From Pseudomonas putida (GTDB taxonomy: Bacteria; Pseudomonadota; Gammaproteobacteria; Pseudomonadales; Pseudomonadaceae): a stretch of 64,000 bases of DNA. The DNA lies in assembly GCF_028682395.1 (NCBI RefSeq), contig NZ_JANHLC010000003.1:186001-250000 (forward strand), in the 5' to 3' direction. The translations under genes and the position numbers were made by a program. The notes under the pieces are model-generated. The model saw nothing but the letters and a program-made list of their open reading frames with translations. It searched no databases and was not told where the DNA came from. Numbering within the stretch: the stretch's first letter is position 1; each line of letters starts with the position of its first letter. Positions 18,313 to 27,558 of the stretch are shown here, in pieces.

Positions 18313-18750
18313 TTGCTCGCCCACCCTGATCGTCAACTTCCAGCGCCCATCCTGTTCGGTGCCGGCCCAGTCACCGCGCAGCGGACGGGCCGCCACCAGC
18401 GTCAGCAACAAGCCGCCATCGCTCAACCGCAACCGCCAGTTGGCATCACGCCCCGCAACCTTGAACCGGCCCTTCTGCGCCTTGCCTTCGGCGTCGAACA
18501 GCAGCGCCAGCGTGCCGTCGATATGCTCGCCGTGCAGCTTGGGCTCGGCACTGAACCACAGCACCACTTCATCATTCGCCGCCTCAACCTGCTGCAACCG
18601 CACCGGGTCGGCGGTGGTAAGACGACCGATCATCAAGCCGACCATCACCCCCACAATCGCCAGGGAGAGCATGACCCGCGGGAAGAGCTTCGGCCGCGGG
18701 TCCTCTTCAGGGGTAGAATGGCCCCCATCTTCAAGTTCGGAGCCGTGCAT
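18310..18750 (-). CDS. Single-pass membrane protein of unknown function
   Basis: 146 residues with an acidic cytosolic N-terminus, one transmembrane helix (VMLSLAIVGVMVGLMIG, about 26-43) and a soluble C-terminal beta-rich domain (VVLWFSAEPKLHGEH, WRLRLSDGGLLLTLVAARPL, DGRWKLTIRV). No family is recognised beyond its conserved position between ntrC and trmL in Pseudomonas. The annotated ATG at 18750 overlaps the trmL start codon on the other strand; a start at the internal Met (18672) would lose the acidic tail but keep the helix. Confidence 0.7.
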   Translation of the reverse strand: MHGSELEDGGHSTPEEDPRPKLFPRVMLSLAIVGVMVGLMIGRLTTADPVRLQQVEAANDEVVLWFSAEPKLHGEHIDGTLALLFDAEGKAQKGRFKVAGRDANWRLRLSDGGLLLTLVAARPLRGDWAGTEQDGRWKLTIRVGEQ

Positions 18751-19204
18751 GTTTCACGTCATCCTTTTTCAACCAGAAATTCCGCCGAATACCGGCAACA
18801 TTATCAGGCTCTGCGCCAACAGCGGCAGCCACCTGCATTTGATCGAGCCGATCGGCTTCGAGATGGACGACAAGCGCCTGCGCCGCGCCGGCCTCGACTA
18901 TCACGAGTACGCCACCTTGCAGCGCCATGCCGACCTGCCCAGTTGCCTGGAAAGCCTCGGCCAGCCAAGGCTGTTCGCCTTTACCACCAAGGGCTCGCGG
19001 CTGTTCCACGATGCTCGCTTCGCCGAAGGCGACGCGTTTCTGTTCGGCCCGGAAAGCCGCGGCCTGCCGGCCGAGGTGCTCGATGCCCTGCCCGCCGAAC
19101 AGCGCCTGCGCCTGCCCATGCGCGAAGGCTGCCGCAGCCTGAACCTGTCCAACACCGTCGCGGTGGCGGTCTACGAAGGCTGGCGGCAACTGGGTTTCGC
19201 CTGA
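18749..19204 (+). CDS. trmL: tRNA (cytidine(34)-2'-O)-methyltransferase TrmL
   Basis: SPOUT-class methyltransferase that modifies the wobble base of two tRNA-Leu species. 151 residues, family length. The start MFHVILFQPEIPPNTGNIIR is diagnostic. SAM-binding knot motifs LFGPESRGLP and LRLPMREGCRSLNLSNTVAV are intact. GGAG precedes the ATG. The promoter must lie inside the divergent gene upstream (a TAGAAT -10-like box is at 18714). Confidence 0.95.
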   Translation: MFHVILFQPEIPPNTGNIIRLCANSGSHLHLIEPIGFEMDDKRLRRAGLDYHEYATLQRHADLPSCLESLGQPRLFAFTTKGSRLFHDARFAEGDAFLFGPESRGLPAEVLDALPAEQRLRLPMREGCRSLNLSNTVAVAVYEGWRQLGFA

Positions 19205-19209
19205 CCCAA

Positions 19210-19280
19210 ATGCATCGCGGGCAAGCCCACTCCTACAAGGCTCTTGAAAAGCCTGTAGAAGCGGGCTTGCCCGCGATAGG
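19210..19280. repeat. REPIN (paired inverted REP sequences)
   Basis: Two inverted REP units, ATCGCGGGCAAGCCC at the left and GGGCTTGCCCGCGAT at the right, flank a short centre containing CTCCTACAAGG and CTTGAAAAGCC. This is the common fluorescent-Pseudomonas REPIN form. It lies between the convergent trmL and secB genes. Confidence 0.85.
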
Positions 19281-19292
19281 GACAACCGACGT

Positions 19293-19778
19293 TTACTGAA
19301 CGGTCGGTGCGCCTTCCTGCTGCATGCGCTGCAACTCTTGCGCGTACAGCGCATCGAAGTTCACCGGAGCCAGCATCAGGGCCGGGAACGAACCACGGGT
19401 CACCAGGCTGTCCAGCGCTTCGCGAGCGTACGGGAACAGGATGTTCGGGCAGAACGCGCCCAGGGTGTGGCTCATCGAGCCCGCATCCAGGTTCTTGATC
19501 AGGAAGATCCCGGCCTGCTGGACTTCAGCGATAAAGGCAACTTCGTCACCGTTCTTCACGGTGACCGACAGGGTCAGCACGACTTCGTGGAAGTCTTCTT
19601 CCAGAGGCTTCTGACGAGTGTTGAGGTCCAGACCTACGCTCGGCTCCCACTGCTGGCGAAAGATCGCCGGGCTTTTCGGGGCTTCGAACGACAGGTCACG
19701 GACGTAGATGCGCTGCAGGGAAAATTGTGGACCGGTGTCTTCTTCGCTAGCAGCAGCGGTGTTCTGTTGGTCAGTCAT
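19293..19778 (-). CDS. secB: Protein-export chaperone SecB
   Basis: Tetrameric cytosolic chaperone that holds preproteins unfolded for SecA. 161 residues with the family core [32 protein letters not shown] and the C-terminal [20 protein letters not shown] followed by PVNFDALYA. First gene of a minus-strand block secB-grxC-rhodanese as in other pseudomonads, although it is last in transcription order. Confidence 0.97.
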   Translation of the reverse strand: MTDQQNTAAASEEDTGPQFSLQRIYVRDLSFEAPKSPAIFRQQWEPSVGLDLNTRQKPLEEDFHEVVLTLSVTVKNGDEVAFIAEVQQAGIFLIKNLDAGSMSHTLGAFCPNILFPYAREALDSLVTRGSFPALMLAPVNFDALYAQELQRMQQEGAPTVQ

Positions 19779-19820
19779 CGCAGATCCTTGTTGATCTTCA
19801 GTCTTCTTAGGGTTTCAGAT

Positions 19821-20075
19821 TCAGGCGTGCAGCAGTGCGTCCAGTTTCCCTGCGCGTTCCAGGGCGAACAGGTCGTCGCAACCGCCCACATGGGTGCTGC
19901 CGATCCAGATCTGCGGCACCGACGTGCGCCCGGCCTTTTGGGCCATTTCGGTGCGCACCTGCGGCTTGCCATCGACCTTGATCTCGTCGAAGGTCACGCC
20001 CTTGCTCTGCAGCAGCGCCTTGGCGCGTGAGCAGTAGGGGCAGTAATCACTGGAGTAGACGACGACGTTGCTCAT
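19821..20075 (-). CDS. grxC: Glutaredoxin 3 (GrxC)
   Basis: 84-residue dithiol glutaredoxin. The active site CPYC is in YSSDYCPYCSRAKALL, and the cis-proline TSVPQIWIG and glutathione-binding GGCDD motifs are present. It starts one base after the rhodanese-like gene stop on the minus strand, so the two are co-transcribed, with secB 42 bases downstream. Confidence 0.96.
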   Translation of the reverse strand: MSNVVVYSSDYCPYCSRAKALLQSKGVTFDEIKVDGKPQVRTEMAQKAGRTSVPQIWIGSTHVGGCDDLFALERAGKLDALLHA

Positions 20076-20076
20076 T

Positions 20077-20490
20077 TCACTTCACCAGCGGCAAGTTATC
20101 GGCACGCCAGCTGGAAATGCCACCCCCGAGTTTGGCGGCAGTGAAGCCAGCCTTGAGCAGCTCACGCGCATGGGTGCCGGCGTGCTGGCCCATGGCGTCG
20201 ACCAGAATCAGGGTCTTGGCCTTGTGTTTTTCCAGCTCGCCAATGCGCGCCATCAATTTGTCTTGAGGGATATTCAGCGCCCCGACGATGTGACCGGCCG
20301 CGTAATCCTTGGCAGGGCGGATATCGATCACCAGGCCTTGCTCGCTGTTGACCAGCGCCGTGAGTTCACGAGTGCTGAGGCTGCGGCCCCCGCGGCTCAT
20401 TTCGTGAATGATCAGCAGCACCAGAAGAACGACGAAACCGCCGACGAGCAGGTAGTGACTAGTGGCAAAGGCAATCAGGTGAGCAACCAT
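20077..20490 (-). CDS. Membrane-anchored rhodanese-like protein, no catalytic cysteine
   Basis: 137 residues. The start MVAHLIAFATSHYLLVGG at 20490 follows a GGAGG; a longer frame from 20616 adds unsupported sequence. One N-terminal helix (YLLVGGFVVLLVLLIIHEM) is followed by a rhodanese fold (DIRPAKDYAAGHIVGALNIP). The active-site loop, where catalytic members have Cys, reads LVDAMGQHAGTHA without cysteine. This suggests a binding or scaffolding role rather than sulfur transfer. Confidence 0.88.
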   Translation of the reverse strand: MVAHLIAFATSHYLLVGGFVVLLVLLIIHEMSRGGRSLSTRELTALVNSEQGLVIDIRPAKDYAAGHIVGALNIPQDKLMARIGELEKHKAKTLILVDAMGQHAGTHARELLKAGFTAAKLGGGISSWRADNLPLVK

Positions 20491-20636
20491 CAGGAGGTTC
20501 CAGGGCGTTAAAATGTCGGCCAGTATACACAGCCGCTCTGGTCGGCCAAACCCCGCCCGGCGGTGACGCCAGCGGAACTTGCCTTTAAACTGCCGCTCTT
20601 TTACTTCTTCTTTCAATCCAGCCGCGAGTGGGATTC

Positions 20637-22172
20637 ATGACGACCACGCCCAAACCCCTGATCCTGATCATCCTGGATGGCTTCGGTCACAGTGAGAGCC
20701 ACGAGTACAACGCCGTCTACTCCGCCAGGACCCCGGTGCTCGACCGCCTTTGCGCCACCCAGCCCAACGGCCTGATCTCCGGCTCCGGGATGGACGTCGG
20801 CCTGCCGGACGGGCAGATGGGCAACTCGGAAGTCGGCCATATGAACCTCGGCGCTGGCCGCGTGGTGTACCAGGACTTCACGCGGGTGACCAAATCCATC
20901 CGCGACGGCGATTTCTTCGAGAATCCGACCCTCTGCACCGCCGTGGACAAAGCTGTCAGCGCAGGCAAAGCCGTGCATATCCTCGGTTTGCTCTCCGACG
21001 GCGGCGTGCACAGCCACCAGGACCATCTGATCGCGATGGCCGAACTGGCCTTCAAGCGCGGCGCCGAAAAGATCTACCTGCACGCCTTTCTCGATGGCCG
21101 TGACACGCCGCCCAAGAGCGCCCAGTCCTCCATCGAATTGCTGGACACCGCCTTCGCCGCACTCGGCAAGGGCCGGATCGCCAGCCTGATCGGTCGCTAC
21201 TTCGCCATGGACCGTGACAATCGCTGGGACCGCGTCGCCCAGGCCTACGACCTGATCGTCGACGGCCATGGCCAGTTCAATGCCGCTACCGCCCAGCAAG
21301 GCCTCGAAGAGGCCTACGCCCGTGGCGAAAGCGATGAGTTCGTCAAGGCCACCACCATTGGCGAGCCGGTCAAGGTCGAAGACGGCGACGCCGTGGTCTT
21401 CATGAACTTCCGTGCCGACCGCGCCCGCGAGCTGACTCGCGTCTTCGTCGAAGAAGGTTTCAGCGACTTCCCTCGTGCCCGCCAGCCGAAACTGGCCGGC
21501 TTCGTGATGCTGACCCAATACGCGGCCAGCATCCCAGCACCGGCAGCCTTCGCCCCCGGCAGCCTGGAAAACGTGCTGGGCGACTACCTGGCAAAAAACG
21601 GCAAAACCCAGCTGCGCATTGCCGAAACCGAGAAATATGCCCACGTCACCTTCTTCTTCTCCGGAGGTCGCGAAGAACCGTTCCCGGGTGAAGAGCGCAT
21701 CCTGATTCCATCACCCAAGGTCGCCACCTACGACCTGCAGCCGGAAATGAGCGCCCCCGAAGTCACCGATCGGATTGTCGACGCCATCGAACACCAGCGT
21801 TACGACGTGATTGTCGTCAACTACGCCAACGGCGACATGGTCGGCCATAGCGGCGTGTTCGACGCAGCGGTCAAGGCCGTGGAATGCCTGGACCAGTGCG
21901 TCGGACGGATCATCGAAGCGCTGGACAAGGTCGGTGGCGAAGCCCTGATCACCGCCGACCACGGTAATGTCGAACAGATGGAAGACGCGTGCACCGGCCA
22001 GGCACACACCGCCCATACCTGTGAGCCCGTACCGTTCATCTATGTCGGCAAACGCGCCCTGGACGTACGCGAAGGCGGGGTTCTGGCCGATGTCGCGCCG
22101 ACCATGCTCAAACTGCTCGGGTTGGAAAAGCCTGCTGAAATGACCGGCACCTCGATCCTCGTCGAGCGTTAA
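20637..22172 (+). CDS. gpmI: 2,3-bisphosphoglycerate-independent phosphoglycerate mutase
   Basis: Interconverts 3- and 2-phosphoglycerate in glycolysis/gluconeogenesis; manganese-dependent, alkaline-phosphatase superfamily. 511 residues. ILDGFGHSE holds metal ligands, [18 protein letters not shown] the phospho-serine, FLDGRDTPP and [12 protein letters not shown] substrate residues, and [10 protein letters not shown] the second metal site. I chose the ATG at 20637 over a GTG at 20628 as the commoner start. Confidence 0.97.
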   Translation: MTTTPKPLILIILDGFGHSESHEYNAVYSARTPVLDRLCATQPNGLISGSGMDVGLPDGQMGNSEVGHMNLGAGRVVYQDFTRVTKSIRDGDFFENPTLCTAVDKAVSAGKAVHILGLLSDGGVHSHQDHLIAMAELAFKRGAEKIYLHAFLDGRDTPPKSAQSSIELLDTAFAALGKGRIASLIGRYFAMDRDNRWDRVAQAYDLIVDGHGQFNAATAQQGLEEAYARGESDEFVKATTIGEPVKVEDGDAVVFMNFRADRARELTRVFVEEGFSDFPRARQPKLAGFVMLTQYAASIPAPAAFAPGSLENVLGDYLAKNGKTQLRIAETEKYAHVTFFFSGGREEPFPGEERILIPSPKVATYDLQPEMSAPEVTDRIVDAIEHQRYDVIVVNYANGDMVGHSGVFDAAVKAVECLDQCVGRIIEALDKVGGEALITADHGNVEQMEDACTGQAHTAHTCEPVPFIYVGKRALDVREGGVLADVAPTMLKLLGLEKPAEMTGTSILVER

Positions 22173-22184
22173 AAACCGGCCAAT

Positions 22185-22210
22185 CCGGCCAACTTGATCG
22201 AGTTGGCCGG
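22185..22210 (+). terminator. Strong hairpin after gpmI
   Basis: CCGGCCAACT at 22185-22194 pairs perfectly with AGTTGGCCGG at 22201-22210. No good T-run follows, so it may be an mRNA-stabilising stem ahead of the true terminator at 22223. Confidence 0.6.
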
Positions 22211-22222
22211 CATATTTATCGC

Positions 22223-22259
22223 AAACGCCCGAAAGCAGCCGCTTCTGGGCGTTTTTTTT
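22223..22259 (+). terminator. Intrinsic terminator after gpmI
   Basis: AACGCCC / GGGCGTT stem with inner AGCAGCCGCT region, followed by eight T, between gpmI and the envC-like gene. Confidence 0.88.
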
Positions 22260-22312
22260 GCTGGCCGTGGCGGGCATACTAGGCCGTCCCATTCCCAGGT
22301 GTCGCCCGCCCC

Positions 22313-23599
22313 ATGCTTCGCGCCCTTATTGCTCTAGCCCTGATTTGCCTGCTCCAGCCGGCGTTTGCCGACGAGCGTGCACAAACCCAACAACAGTTGG
22401 ACGCTACGCGTCAGGATATCGCCGAGCTGAAAAAACTCCTCGGCAAGCTCCAGGAAGAAAAATCAGGGGTGCAAAAAGACCTGCGCGGCACTGAAACCGA
22501 GATGGGCAAGCTGGAAAAGCAGGTCGACGCCCTGCAAAAAGAACTGAAAAAGAGTGAAGGCGAGCTGCAGCGACTCGATAGCGAGAAAAAAAAACTCCAG
22601 AGCGCGCGCACTGAACAGCAGCGACTGATCGCCATCCAGGCCCGCGCGGCCTACCAGAGCGGTCGTCAGGAGTACCTCAAGCTGCTGCTCAACCAGCAAA
22701 ACCCGGAAAAATTCGCCCGCACCCTGACCTATTACGACTACCTGAGCCAGGCCCGCCTGGAGCAGTTGAAAAACTTCAATGAGACCCTGCGCCAACTGGC
22801 TAATGTCGAACAGGACATCAACCTGCAGCAGGCCCAGTTGCTGGTGCAGCAGAGCAGCCTCGACAGCCAGCGCGAAGAACTGGCCAAAGTCCGCAAGGAG
22901 CGCCAACTGGCCCTGGCCAAGCTCAACGACGACGTCAAGGCCCGCGACCAGAAGCTGCAGGCGCGCGAGCAGGACCAGGCCGATCTGGCCAAAGTCCTCA
23001 AGACCATCGAGGAAACCCTCGCTCGCCAGGCCCGCGAAGCAGAAGAAGCGCGTCAAAAAGCGCTGATCGCCCAGCAGGAAGCCGAAAAAAAGCGCCAGCG
23101 CGAAGCACAATCACTGGCCAGCGACAGCCCGCGTAAACCGCCACGTACAGCCCCCGGCCCACTGGTTTCCAGCGCAGGAGAATCCTTCGGCGGCCCTTTT
23201 GTCTCAGCGCGCGGCAAACTTCCATGGCCGGTTGATGGTCGATTGCTTGCGCGCTTTGGTGAAACCCGTGGCGATGACACCCGGACCAAATGGGATGGCG
23301 TGATGATCGGCGCCACCGCCGGCAGTCAGGTCCACGCCGTCCACGGTGGGCGCGTGGTGTTCGCCGACTGGTTGCGAGGTGCCGGCCTGCTGGTCATTCT
23401 CGACCACGGCAATGGTTATCTCAGCCTTTACGGCCATAATCAGACGCTGCTCAAGGCCGCCGGTGATGTCGTGAAGGCAGGGGAGTCGATCTCCACTGTC
23501 GGCAATAGTGGCGGACAGGACACCGCAGCGCTGTACTTCGCTATACGTCAGCAGGGTCGTCCAAGTGATCCGGCACAATGGTGTCGCGCGCAAGGATAG
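22313..23599 (+). CDS. envC: Murein hydrolase activator EnvC family protein
   Basis: 428-residue periplasmic protein: signal peptide (MLRALIALALICLLQPAFA), long coiled coil (about residues 25-270, rich in Lys/Glu/Gln), Pro-rich linker, then a LytM/M23 domain. The domain is degenerate: the HxxxD zinc site reads TKWDG and the HxH site reads ALYFAIR, so it should activate amidases at the septum rather than cut peptidoglycan. The partner FtsEX would be encoded at the left edge of this window. ctpA follows 32 bases later. Confidence 0.92.
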   Translation: MLRALIALALICLLQPAFADERAQTQQQLDATRQDIAELKKLLGKLQEEKSGVQKDLRGTETEMGKLEKQVDALQKELKKSEGELQRLDSEKKKLQSARTEQQRLIAIQARAAYQSGRQEYLKLLLNQQNPEKFARTLTYYDYLSQARLEQLKNFNETLRQLANVEQDINLQQAQLLVQQSSLDSQREELAKVRKERQLALAKLNDDVKARDQKLQAREQDQADLAKVLKTIEETLARQAREAEEARQKALIAQQEAEKKRQREAQSLASDSPRKPPRTAPGPLVSSAGESFGGPFVSARGKLPWPVDGRLLARFGETRGDDTRTKWDGVMIGATAGSQVHAVHGGRVVFADWLRGAGLLVILDHGNGYLSLYGHNQTLLKAAGDVVKAGESISTVGNSGGQDTAALYFAIRQQGRPSDPAQWCRAQG

Positions 23600-23631
23600 G
23601 CGCCGTAACCTTATTTAGGAGTTCGTTCGAC

Positions 23632-24939
23632 ATGCTGCATTTGTCCCGCCTTACCTCGCTGGCCCTGACCATCGCCCTGGCCCTCGGCGCGCCACTGGTC
23701 CATGCCGCCGAGACTGCCCAGTCCGCCGCCACCGCCGCGGCCAAGGCGCCGCTACCGCTGGACGAACTGCGCACCTTTGCCGAAGTGATGGACCGCATCA
23801 AGGCCGCCTATGTCGAGCCTGTGGATGACAAGACCCTGCTGGAGAATGCCATCAAGGGCATGCTCAGCAACCTCGACCCCCACTCCGCCTACCTGGGCCC
23901 GGAAGATTTCGCCGAATTGCAGGAAAGCACCAGCGGCGAGTTCGGCGGCCTGGGCATCGAAGTCGGTATCGAAGACGGCTTTATCAAGGTGGTCTCGCCC
24001 ATCGACGACACCCCGGCCTCCAAGGCGGGCATCGAGGCCGGCGACCTGATCGTCAAGATCAACGGCCAGCCAACGCGCGGCCAGACCATGACCGAGGCCG
24101 TCGACAAGATGCGCGGCAAAGTCGGCCAGAAAATCACCCTGACCCTGGTCCGCAACGGCGGCACGCCTTTCGACGTGACCCTCAGCCGCGCGATCATCCA
24201 GGTCAAGAGCGTGAAGAGCCAACTGCTGGAAAACGGCTATGGCTATATCCGCATCACCCAGTTCCAGGTCAAGACCGGCGAAGAAGTGGCCAAGGCCCTC
24301 GCCGCACTGCGCAAGGAAAACGGCAAGAAGCTCAACGGCATCGTCCTCGACCTGCGCAACAACCCTGGCGGCGTACTCCAGGCCGCCGTGGAAGTGGTCG
24401 ACCATTTCATCACCAAGGGTCTGATCGTCTACACCAAGGGCCGGATCGCCAACTCCGAGCTGCGCTTCTCGGCCACTGGCAAGGATCTGAGCGAAGCGGT
24501 GCCGATGGTCGTGCTGATCAACGGCGGCAGCGCTTCGGCTTCGGAAATCGTCGCCGGCGCCCTGCAGGACCAGAAGCGCGCAGTCCTGATGGGCACCACC
24601 AGCTTCGGCAAGGGCTCGGTACAGACCGTGTTGCCACTGAGCAATGACCAGGCGCTGAAGATCACCACCGCCCTGTACTTCACACCCAACGGCCGTTCGA
24701 TCCAGGCCCAGGGCATCGTGCCGGACATCGAGGTACGCCAGGCCAGGATCACCAACGCCCAGGATGATGAAACCTTCAAGGAAGCCGACCTGCAGGGTCA
24801 CTTGGGCAACGGCAACGGTGGCGCCGACAAGCCGAGCGTCAAGACGGTCAAGGGCAAGGCCCGGCCACAGGACGACGACTTCCAGCTGAGCCAGGCCCTG
24901 AGCCTGCTCAAAGGGCTGAGTGTCACCCGCGGCAACTGA
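23632..24939 (+). CDS. ctpA: S41 family C-terminal processing peptidase CtpA
   Basis: Periplasmic protease that trims peptidoglycan hydrolases. The ATG at 23632 follows TAGGAG; an in-frame start at 23578 lies inside envC. 435 residues: signal peptide (LALTIALALGAPLVHA), N-terminal helical region, PDZ domain (GLGIEVGIEDGFIKVVSPID), and the S41 core with serine in NGGSASASEIVAGAL and lysine in TTSFGKGSVQT. Gene order envC-ctpA is conserved in Pseudomonas. Confidence 0.95.
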   Translation: MLHLSRLTSLALTIALALGAPLVHAAETAQSAATAAAKAPLPLDELRTFAEVMDRIKAAYVEPVDDKTLLENAIKGMLSNLDPHSAYLGPEDFAELQESTSGEFGGLGIEVGIEDGFIKVVSPIDDTPASKAGIEAGDLIVKINGQPTRGQTMTEAVDKMRGKVGQKITLTLVRNGGTPFDVTLSRAIIQVKSVKSQLLENGYGYIRITQFQVKTGEEVAKALAALRKENGKKLNGIVLDLRNNPGGVLQAAVEVVDHFITKGLIVYTKGRIANSELRFSATGKDLSEAVPMVVLINGGSASASEIVAGALQDQKRAVLMGTTSFGKGSVQTVLPLSNDQALKITTALYFTPNGRSIQAQGIVPDIEVRQARITNAQDDETFKEADLQGHLGNGNGGADKPSVKTVKGKARPQDDDFQLSQALSLLKGLSVTRGN

Positions 24940-24945
24940 TGCCTC

Positions 24946-24979
24946 GCTCGCTCCTGCCCCAGGGTAGGAGCGAGCTGTT
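24946..24979 (+). terminator. Hairpin after ctpA
   Basis: GCTCGCTCCT at 24946-24955 pairs perfectly with AGGAGCGAGC at 24966-24975, followed by TGTTT. A moderate intrinsic terminator or REP-like element. Confidence 0.65.
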
Positions 24980-25036
24980 TACCGAGGCCAAGGATCGCCA
25001 TCCTGTCCCCAAAACGTGGAGCCCGACCCCATCCGC

Positions 25037-25834
25037 ATGCCGTTATTCCTTCATCGACTCTGCCGCTCCATCCTGCTCGGCGCTCTCTGCCTGCTGAGCC
25101 TGCCCGCCACACACGCCAGCGAAGCCCCCGCACCGCGCAAGGCCTACCTGACCCTGATCATCGATGACCTGGGGCAGAACCTGCCACGCGACCGCCGGGT
25201 GCTCGCCTTGCCCGGCCCGGTCACTGCCGCAATCATGCCTGACACACCCCACGCCGCTGAAGTCGCCCGCGAGGCCCATCGAGCAGGCAAAGTCGTGATC
25301 CTGCATATGCCCATGGACCCGGCCACCGGGCCTTTTGCCTGGCATCCCGAGCTGTCCCAGGAAGAACTCGGCAAACGCCTGGACGCCGCATTCAAGGCCG
25401 TGCCCTATACCAGTGGCATCAACAACCATATGGGCAGCCGTATGACCGCCGAGCCCGGCGCCATGGCCTGGCTGATGGGCGAACTGCAACGCCGGCACAA
25501 GTTCTTTGTCGATAGCCGCACCAGCGCCAAGACCGTCGCGGCCGCGCAAGCGCAGCACATTGGCCTGGCCAGTGTTTCGCGGGATGTGTTTCTCGATGAC
25601 GAACGCACCGAAACGGCGATTGCCGGGCAATTGCAAACGGCGATCCGCCTGGCCCACAAACAGGGTTCGGCAGTGGTGATCGGCCACCCCTACCCCCAGA
25701 CCCTCGCGGTACTGGAGCGCGAATTGCCCAGGCTCAAAGCCCAGGGCATCGACTGGATCGATATCAAACTGATGATTGCGTTACGTAGCAACCGGGCCAT
25801 GGCGGCTCATGGCCCTGCGGGCCAGTATCGGTAA
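25037..25834 (+). CDS. Divergent polysaccharide deacetylase family protein (YibQ-like)
   Basis: 265 residues: signal peptide (LCRSILLGALCLLSLPATHA), then the family core KAYLTLIIDDLGQNLPRDRR, LPGPVTAAIMPDTP, VILHMPMDP and NNHMGSRMTAEP, ending VIGHPYPQTLAVLE. This periplasmic family accompanies envC/ctpA in many proteobacteria and is presumed to act on the cell wall; activity is unproven. ATG at 25037 preferred; a GTG at 25016 is possible. Confidence 0.88.
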   Translation: MPLFLHRLCRSILLGALCLLSLPATHASEAPAPRKAYLTLIIDDLGQNLPRDRRVLALPGPVTAAIMPDTPHAAEVAREAHRAGKVVILHMPMDPATGPFAWHPELSQEELGKRLDAAFKAVPYTSGINNHMGSRMTAEPGAMAWLMGELQRRHKFFVDSRTSAKTVAAAQAQHIGLASVSRDVFLDDERTETAIAGQLQTAIRLAHKQGSAVVIGHPYPQTLAVLERELPRLKAQGIDWIDIKLMIALRSNRAMAAHGPAGQYR

Positions 25835-25851
25835 CGCTCGCAGAGCGCAGT

Positions 25852-25877
25852 GGCAAGCCACAAGCGTCAGGCTTGCC
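25852..25877. terminator. Hairpin between convergent genes
   Basis: GGCAAGCC at 25852-25859 and GGCTTGCC at 25870-25877 form a perfect 8-bp stem at the tails of the deacetylase-like gene and the convergent solute-binding gene. The same CAAGC-rich repeat type recurs at 27500-27520 and 28318-28345. Confidence 0.5.
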
Positions 25878-25878
25878 G

Positions 25879-26634
25879 CTAAAGATAGCGCGCAAGGATC
25901 TCGTCAACCCGGCCTTCCTGGCGCAATTGGTCCAGCGCCGCTTGCAGCCGCGCCACGGTTTCATCCGACACCTGCCGGTTCAGCGCCAGGTACAACTCGG
26001 CGCTATTGAAGCGCAATACCGTCTTGAGCCCGGTCACCCCGATCTGGCGCGCCAGATAGCGTCCGGCCGGATCGCCCGTGGCCCACAGGTCGATCTGTCC
26101 GGTCAGCAGTTTCTGCGCATTGTCCTGGTCACGCAGCACCACCAACGGCGCCAGCCCCTGCTTGGCCAGGGTCAGGGCAATTGCATCACCCTTGTAGGCG
26201 CCAATCTTGTACTGGCGGGCCTCTTCCAGCGATGTCAGGACAATGTTGCTATCGGCCTTGGCCAACATCACCCAGTCATCCGGCCCAATCGGCCCAACCC
26301 ATTTGAACAGATGCTCGCGCTCTGGCAGCCGGGCCATGACAAAGGCCCCATAGCCGGGATTTTCCAGGGCGAGTTTATAGACACGTTCCCAGGGAAAACG
26401 CAGGGTCAGGCTGTAGGGCATGCCGGCACGCTGGAAGGTTTCACGCACGATATCGACGGCAATGCCTTCGATATTCTCACCTTGGGCGAAGTTTTTGCCG
26501 TTCTTCGCCATGTTGTAGGGCGGGAAGTTTTCGGTCAGCAGGACCAACGAATCCTTGCGAATCTCAGCCCCCTGGGCGCCCCCCACGAGCAGTAGAGAAG
26601 CACTGGCAAAAACAAGCAGAAGGCGTTTGAACAT
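25879..26634 (-). CDS. Periplasmic solute-binding protein, family 3
   Basis: 251 residues with a signal peptide (FKRLLLVFASASLLLVGGAQG) and the type-3 binding fold: LVLLTENFPPYNMAKNG, GIAVDIVRETFQRAGMPYSL, FPWERVYKLAL, and a C-terminal RLQAALDQLRQEGRVDEIL. It has no permease or ATPase gene beside it, so it may be an orphan receptor or work with a distant transporter. The ligand cannot be read from sequence. Confidence 0.87.
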   Translation of the reverse strand: MFKRLLLVFASASLLLVGGAQGAEIRKDSLVLLTENFPPYNMAKNGKNFAQGENIEGIAVDIVRETFQRAGMPYSLTLRFPWERVYKLALENPGYGAFVMARLPEREHLFKWVGPIGPDDWVMLAKADSNIVLTSLEEARQYKIGAYKGDAIALTLAKQGLAPLVVLRDQDNAQKLLTGQIDLWATGDPAGRYLARQIGVTGLKTVLRFNSAELYLALNRQVSDETVARLQAALDQLRQEGRVDEILARYL

Positions 26635-26707
26635 ACTGACCTACCGAAATCCATGGCGAGCCCCAGAGTGACCCGAGCCCGCCATACTGTCCAGTGGCCT
26701 GTAGGGC

Positions 26708-27478
26708 CTAGCGAATGACTATGCCGCGCTGGGCCATATAGGCCTTGGCTTCCGGCACGGTGTATTCGCCGAAGTGAAAGATACTGGCGGCCAATACTGC
26801 GCTGGCATGACCTTCGAGAATCCCGTCGGCCAGATGCTGCAAGTTGCCGACACCGCCGGACGCGATAACCGGAATACCCAGCGCATCGCTGATGGCCCGA
26901 GTCACGCCCAGGTCGAACCCGTTCTTCATACCGTCCTGGTCCATGCTGGTCAGCAGGATTTCACCGGCGCCCAGGCCTTCCATCTTCTTCGCCCACTCAA
27001 CGGCATCCAGGCCGGTCGGCTTGCGACCACCGTGGGTGAAGATCTCCCAGCGCGGGGTTTCGCCTGGCAGGGAAACCTTCTTGGCATCAATGGCAACAAC
27101 GATGCACTGCGAACCGAAATGCTGCGCCGCCTCGCCCACGAACTCGGGGTTGAAGACCGCAGCGGTATTGATCGAGACCTTGTCGGCACCGGCGTTGAGC
27201 AGGTTGCGAATGTCCTGCACGGTGCGTACACCGCCGCCGACGGTCAGCGGGATAAACACCTGGCTGGCCATGCGCTCGACGGTATGCAGGGTGGTGTCGC
27301 GGCCATCGACGCTGGCGGTGATGTCGAGAAAGGTAATCTCGTCGGCGCCCTGCTCGTCATAGCGGCGGGCGATCTCCACCGGGTCGCCGGCATCGCGGAT
27401 ATTCTCGAACTTGACGCCTTTGACGACCCGGCCGTTGTCCACGTCCAGGCAGGGAATGATGCGTTTGGCCAGGGCCAT
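26708..27478 (-). CDS. hisF: Imidazole glycerol phosphate synthase cyclase subunit HisF
   Basis: Cyclase half of IGP synthase in histidine biosynthesis. 256 residues, (beta/alpha)8 barrel with N-terminal catalytic Asp in [17 protein letters not shown], and phosphate loops [10 protein letters not shown] and [13 protein letters not shown]; second Asp in [12 protein letters not shown]. It is the last gene of a minus-strand cluster hisB-hisH-DUF2164-hisA-hisF, separated from hisA by 80 bases. Confidence 0.98.
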   Translation of the reverse strand: MALAKRIIPCLDVDNGRVVKGVKFENIRDAGDPVEIARRYDEQGADEITFLDITASVDGRDTTLHTVERMASQVFIPLTVGGGVRTVQDIRNLLNAGADKVSINTAAVFNPEFVGEAAQHFGSQCIVVAIDAKKVSLPGETPRWEIFTHGGRKPTGLDAVEWAKKMEGLGAGEILLTSMDQDGMKNGFDLGVTRAISDALGIPVIASGGVGNLQHLADGILEGHASAVLAASIFHFGEYTVPEAKAYMAQRGIVIR

Positions 27479-27558
27479 GGGCTTTTCTCCGGAAAGTAGT
27501 TTTTAGCGGCAAGCTTCAAGCGGCCAGTCAAGCACCACCTGAAACCTGCGGCCTGCGG

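Noticed and set aside
18089..18740. Plus-strand reading frame upstream of and into trmL
   Set aside because: It is translated hairpin repeats plus antisense of the 18310-18750 gene. TrmL family sequence starts only at 18749.
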